64,000 nucleotides of DNA from Cristatella mucedo (Eukaryota > Bryozoa > Phylactolaemata > Cristatellidae). Shown piece after piece: positions 59,225-64,000 of the stretch. Location of the stretch: assembly GCA_009760855.2 (NCBI GenBank), contig WPIO01000138.1, forward strand, positions 991,001 through 1,055,000. Direction: 5' to 3'. Position numbers and translations under genes: made by a program. Within the stretch, counting starts at the first letter, position 1. Each line of letters starts with the position of its first letter. The notes under the pieces are model-generated. The model did no database searches. It saw only the letters and a program-made list of their open reading frames with translations, and was not told the origin of the DNA.

Positions 59225-59430
59225 TGCTTCTTTCCACAATGTATACTCTCCCTCTTGCCGATGTAATTGTCAAACACAATATAGATTTTCTTCCAACGCA
59301 GATGACATACAGCTGTACCTATGCTTTGATCTATTCCTGCCTTCTAGGACGGCCAACTACTTCAACTGCCTTGTTGCATGCACTGCTGATATCTGCACTT
59401 GGATGACTTTCTCAAACTGAGCGACGATTA
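59225..59430 (+). mobile_element. LINE reverse-transcriptase remnant with ADD box
   Basis: YTLPLADVIVKHNIDF (59,239-59,286) is followed, after a frameshift, by NADDIQLYL with the Asp pair at 59,301-59,306, then NCLVACTADICTWM. It matches the palm region of LINE-A-type RTs. Confidence 0.7.
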
Positions 59431-59845
59431 AACCAATTTGCAAGCTATAGGCAAACCAAGCGTTGCTCAGATAGAATGACTGCGATATATAAATATAAAT
59501 GAATTATATAGTGACAATTGATGGGATCATCACACATTTTAATTTTATGCGAAACCTCCGCTCATGCGTCCGCCGTTGGTGTCTTCGTATTAGCCAGAGT
59601 GCTTTTGCCGAAGAATCAATCTCGGGCTCATTTGCGTCAGCTTGCTCAATAATGTGTAACGTTTCGTGGTTATTTCGACTTCAGGAACAGCACTCCTAAG
59701 CTTTGCACACCATTCGTCGATCGTTCGGATGTCGCAAAGGCAGCATTTCTAGAAGTCCTCAAAACGCATTTCGTGTGTGAGGCGTAGGCGAATCACATAC
59801 GGCCTCCAAATAGAGGCCTCTTAGTATATTCGGTAGGCCGATTAA

Positions 59846-60160
59846 CAGTAAACGGCAGCAAAAGCTCTTGCCTTCTGTACAGCCAAGGTTAACGGAAGGT
59901 GTGGAATTATTTTCAGCGCTTCTGAAAGTACGAGGTCCGACAAGCTCATAACCGGGAGATCTCGGATCAACTCATCTTTCAGCGCACTTTATTTGCAGTG
60001 CAGAGCCAATTCACTTAGTGTGCATACGAATGCCTCGGTAGACTCAGTGGAATGTTGACAGGGGCGGTTAAACACAGCCTGATCGTGGATAATATTCCTA
60101 CTCGGTGTAGGGCAATCATCAAATTTTCCAAAGATGAAATCCAATGTCCTCCCTTGGTCT
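59846..60160 (-). pseudogene. Ty3/gypsy-type gag remnant
   Basis: One minus-strand frame from about 60,160 reads FDDCPTPSRNIIHDQAVFNR, STESTEAFVCTLSELALHC, a TAA, then LKDELIRDLPVMSLSDLVLS and PLTLAVQKARA. It follows the gypsy gag pattern 'F--RN-I-DRA-FN-R-Q---E-VE-F---L--LA--C'. No LTRs, protease or RT were found nearby. Confidence 0.65.
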
Positions 60161-61565
60161 CAACGTTGCTGGGCTAGGGAAAGCCGAGCGGAAGTATGAC
60201 CAAGCCTCTTTATAACAAAATCGCGTCCGCCAACGATAGCAGAAGAACTAAAACGAACTACTGGGACCTTTACTACATTAGGCTATGTGAGAATGTGGGA
60301 AACAAGGGTATGAGCCTTCCCAATGCTGGATGACACTCTCGGACCGAAGCAGTCTTGAAGATGGGACTGCTATTGGCACAACTACCAACCGAGACCACAT
60401 TGGTAAGACATTGGTTGCCGTAAAGGGAACTGGCGAGTTCGGTAGATCTCAGCCCACCGAGGGCTCCAGTTCATGGACGGGGCCTACGAACTACATGCAA
60501 AAGGTAAAGCGGAATTTGCAAGCCATAACAGCGAGCGTACTTACATACAGACACACTCGGGTTGGGTCCTCGTGGCCTTTTGTGGGTGGCCGCTTCGTCG
60601 GCAACCGCTAGACATCCATTCGGATGTGATAAGTGAAGCGCGAGCTCCTGATACCACGACTCACAAAATGCCAAGACATGCTTCATCGCACATCCTAGCT
60701 CAAGCTCAAAGGTCAAGCTTTGGTCACGCCGGCGACCCATATCACATTTCCGACATCCGAGGCCGCCGTCCTTCGTCTGGGTACAAACTGATTACATGCA
60801 TTTGAGTAGTATTGAACGCTCGCGAAATTGCCAGATAATCTTGGCCTCCAATTTCAATAGCCGTTCGCATTGTTCCCTAGGCGACTGTCTACTGCGACTG
60901 ATTATCTTAAGTCTGACCTGAAAGTCACTTCATTCGTTCATCCGTCCGCCCACCGTTCTTCTCATCTTACGCCGCGGTTCTGTGCGCACTCCGCAAGTTG
61001 TCCTCCATTCAACTCCACGCTGCAATTCCTTTTGTCTGCTACCACACAGCTATTCCATATCGAGACCTTTTGGCGCCCAGGGACAAAGCTAAAAAGGGTG
61101 AACCCTAATCAAGTCAAAAATTGCTGCAAAATAGCTCTGCCATAAAAGACATGCAAACAATATACGCTAGCAGGCATATCGAGTCGAGAAAGTTATACTA
61201 ACTATGGCAAAGGAACAATGTAACTATTTCAGCTTCAACTCTTTGGTGAATATTTCCGGCCTTGAATATGACAAGCTGGTCTATTACAGTTAGAAAGTCA
61301 ACATGTTCCAGTGTTTTATTCTATATGCTTATCAGGGCCAAATAGGAGCGCCGATCTTTCCCCATTGATGCTCTCAGACAAGAAAGGGTTATCTTTATCT
61401 TGTTAAATGAAGGTTCACAACTATGAACCTATGCAGCCATGGTGAAAATAACTTGCAAGGCAACTCAAAAATTGGGAAACACATCTTCTCCATAACTGGC
61501 AATGAAAGATATGGGTTCCAAAGTGTCTTTAGTACTAGTCCAGACGTGTGGCAAGAAGCTATTTA
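60161..61565. other. unrecognised stretch
   Basis: Several overlapping ORFs of 60-110 codons on both strands at 60,330-60,805 and one at 60,870-61,145, none with a recognised domain. Confidence 0.4.
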
Positions 61566-62200
61566 GAGTCACTTATTTTTTTGTACAGCTCTTTTTCATC
61601 AACGTCTAAACAACGAAAAACTCCAAGATCTAGACATTTCTGGCGAGCTTAGCCTGGTCAGGTGTTTTCAAAAGCTTCCCAACTTCCGACAAGAAACAAA
61701 ATTTGTCCTCAAGATTCGTGAGCCGAGAAAATCTAGCCTTAATTTCATGTCGGAGATAGTCTATGCTTTCCGTGATTATTCTTGAAATCTTCTCCTCTGC
61801 CTTGAGACCAACATCTTGAGAGAGTTCTCCAGGCGTTTATGTTCATCGGCGGATTCTTCATTCAAATGCAATTCCCCAAAGTTTACACCTCAGTTTCGCA
61901 TTTCCTAGTGATTATTGGCACAGATCTTCTTTTAAGTCTTGAAAACTCAATCTCGGGATATTAGAGGTCACACGATGCATCTCTGAAATTCGTCTTTAGA
62001 TCCTGAAGTCTTTCCTGAACGCTGTCAATTTTCCTGAAGATGCTGCATCAGAATGGTAACAGAGCCAAAAATGTTCAAGTTCAAGACACAATGCAGGGAC
62101 TGTCAGCTTCCCTTTTTGTTTCAAGTGTTCCACTTGTGTCCCTAAACAGTTGCTCCGAAAGACCTTCAAGGCTTTCCAGTCGATCATTGATTACTCTCAC
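61566..62200 (-). repeat. inverted repeat, left arm, with coiled-coil-like coding remnant
   Basis: The reverse complement of 63,386-64,000, diverged. On the minus strand it reads ELHLNEESADEHKRLENSL, then after a shift DVGLKAEEKISRIITESIDY and LRHEIKARFSRLTNLEDKF, ending at a TAG. The heptad-like charge pattern suggests a coiled coil. The protein family is not identified; a TRAF- or TRIM-like coiled coil is one possibility. Confidence 0.6.
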
Positions 62201-63385
62201 AGCCTCCACTCTTGATAGTTAAGGACTGACTTTGGGTTCTTTCTGGCGTGGTCCAAGTGGGATTGAAAAAAAAGGATCGTATCGAGCTAGAAGATGAAGA
62301 CCCCAGAAGTCTCCAATTTTTTTCTCGCAAGCCAGATCAAGACTCTCTTGGTGACCATATCGTGCTAGATTTTGGAAAATCAAGAACTTGATGCAGCTAA
62401 GAACTCTCTTTAGGACTTCTTGCCGTTGTTTTTTCCGATAGGATTTGTGCCTTGGCAGAAGTTTCTATTACACTTCATTTGAGAATTCTCTTTTATGTTA
62501 CTGTCCATGTAGCGAAAGCCTCCGGTGAGAGAAGCTTTTTTCATGGGTAGTTAGTTTTTCAGGTTTTGTCGACTGGCTAGAGAGGCATAGCAAGGGGTGG
62601 CCAGGGGGACAGGTGTTCCCCGGGCGCCAAGGCCAGAGGGCTCCTAAAGCAAAATAGATTGTGCATATTTTTTTTAATTTTCCCTGCGACAATACCAATC
62701 TCGATTTCAAGCGGGTCCTTGTTTAAATGGACTTGACTATCGCTGGATGTGCTAGATAGCTATGTTTATAGACAGACCTGAAGCTGTGGCTTGATGCTCT
62801 GGCTGCAAAGACACGACGACACGGAACGAACACCGAGGGGGCTTTAACCACAGTGCATTCAGCTGATGCTCGCAGCCTAATATGCCCACGCCCGTTCACC
62901 CCTCCGTCCGTGTTCCAACTACCTTCCCGGATGCTCGCCCCATCCTGCCTGCTGCAAACAGGCTGCGTCACAGGCGAGCCTGGCCTGTTATGTCGCGTTG
63001 AGGGCGAGTCTGCGTGCCGTGGCTGAGCACCGAAACGCTATTAGACCACACAAGCTAGGCTTGTTGAACTAGCTGCGCTACAATAATGCAGAAGTCATTT
63101 CTGGCCACTTATCTGGTGTCCAAAGTAGGATATCTTCCAGAAATGAAAAGGCAATTTTGCAATGTGTGATAAACACAGCTTGAACATAGCGGGAATTCAT
63201 GCTGCAAGTCAAGATTCCGTTGTCATTATCTTTTCAAGAAGCAGGATAGCACCTACTTATCCTTTTTTAGATCAACTCTGAGGTTGGAACCACTGAAGAA
63301 AGTCTTAAGACATCACTGTCAAACATGACTCTGCAACAAGGTGGAGTACAAGAGTGGCGGTTGCAAGAGTCATTAATGACGGACT
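62201..63385. other. spacer between the inverted arms
   Basis: Includes a G/C-rich 62,590-62,640 stretch (GGGTGGCCAGGGGGACAG, CCCCGGGCGCC) that resembles a DNA-transposon terminus but has no partner found. No gene supported. Confidence 0.35.
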
Positions 63386-64000
63386 GGACAGCTATGTAAG
63401 TCTTTTGGAGCAACTGTCTGAAGACACAAGTAGAACACACAACAAGGGAAGCTGTCAGTCCCTACATAGTATCTTGAATTTAAACTTCTTGGCTGAGTTA
63501 CCATTATGTTAAAGCAGCTTAAGGAAGATTGACCTGAATTGACGTGTTCATGAAAGACTTCAGGATCCAAAGAAGATTTTCAGAGGGGCCTCTGATGACC
63601 TCCAATCTCTTGAGATTTAGTTTTCAAGACACAGAGAAGATCTATGCCAAGAATTACTAGTAAATACCAAAAATATGCGCAAACAGATGTGAACTGTGGG
63701 GAATTGCAGTTGAACGAAGAATCCGCCAAAGAACATAAATGCCTGAAAACTCACTCAAGATGTTGGTCTCAAGGCAGAGCAGATTTCAGAAATAATTAAG
63801 GATAGCATAGACCAGCTCCGACAAGAGCTACAAATTGGTCTTCCCAGCTCACAGATTTGATGTCAAACTTTGTTTCTTGTTGGAAGTTGGGAAGCTTTAA
63901 GATACTTGACCAGACCAAACTCCGCCAGCAATGTCTAGATCGTGGAGGTTTCTATTGTTCAGACGTTGATGGAGCAGAGCGTACAACGAAATATGTGACT
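63386..64000 (+). repeat. inverted repeat, right arm, with coiled-coil-like coding remnant
   Basis: The plus strand reads KYQKYAQTDVNCGELQLNEE near 63,660, then after a shift DVGLKAEQISEIIKDSIDQL and RQELQIGLPSSQI to a TGA. It matches the left arm in inverted orientation up to the last base of the window, so it probably continues beyond it. It shares the left arm's frame break before DVGLKAE, so the family may be non-coding or spliced there. Confidence 0.6.

Noticed and set aside
62590-62640. DNA-transposon terminus (GGGTGGCCAGGGGGACAG)
   Set aside because: No matching inverted end or target duplication found.
1-64000. CRISPR arrays, bacterial operons, rRNA genes
   Set aside because: No regularly spaced identical short repeats with unique spacers, no ribosome-binding-site-led ORFs and no rRNA-like blocks were seen.

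Overview
The window is metazoan-type genomic DNA. It has spliced small genes with GT-AG introns and AATAAA signals, and it is crowded with decayed LINEs, tRNA-derived SINEs, hAT and Tigger DNA transposons, a Ty3/gypsy gag remnant, a satellite and microsatellites. There are no bacterial-style operons. I cannot name the species. The repeat mix (CR1/L2-like LINEs, hAT, Tigger) fits many invertebrates and some lower vertebrates.

The main result is a family of tiny secreted-peptide genes, not visible as single ORFs, carried on the minus strand of a long-period tandem array. Five copies lie at about 4.97-5.38, 14.78-15.18, 24.00-24.41, 31.92-32.33 and 49.22-49.63 kb. Each has three short coding exons (69, 64 and about 89 nt) split by introns of about 90 bp. 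Exon 1 encodes a signal peptide (MKLLAELVLLCLIIGALTA), exon 2 an acidic pro-segment with no basic residue, and exon 3 a dibasic KR followed by a Lys/Trp-rich amphipathic peptide starting NFWKTLWK. Copies 1 and 2 end in Gly, the usual amidation donor. Splice phases agree in all copies, the splice acceptor before ATG suggests an upstream leader exon with a TATA box, and an AATAAA follows the stop in every copy. The architecture is that of membrane-active host-defence (antimicrobial-type) peptide precursors; that function is inferred. Copies 1, 2 and 4 are intact, copy 3 has lost both start and stop codons, and copy 5 is diverged with a damaged promoter.

Layout: 1-4,129 is an old diverged unit. 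4,130-13,680 and 13,938-23,602 are two near-identical units offset by about 9.8-9.9 kb. 23,603-30,850 is an old diverged unit. 31,080-41,193 is a unit close to units 1 and 2 but carrying 3.5 kb that they lack. 41,690-51,480 is an old, broken unit. Each unit holds, in order, the peptide gene, a LINE fragment inside its leader intron, a SINE, further LINE fragments and a dead Tigger transposase. An hAT element with terminal inverted repeats and an 8-bp target duplication interrupts the last unit at 45,157-47,866.

Right of about 51.5 kb the array ends. This part holds a reverse SINE, LINE tails, a TA/TG microsatellite, a degenerate satellite of about 170 bp (55.75-58.11 kb) flowing into fourteen 10-bp repeats (58,201-58,340), an hAT dimerisation remnant next to a LINE reverse-transcriptase remnant, a gypsy gag remnant and a pair of inverted coiled-coil-coding repeats that runs off the end. 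Most shared insertions can be ordered in time because some paralogous units lack them.
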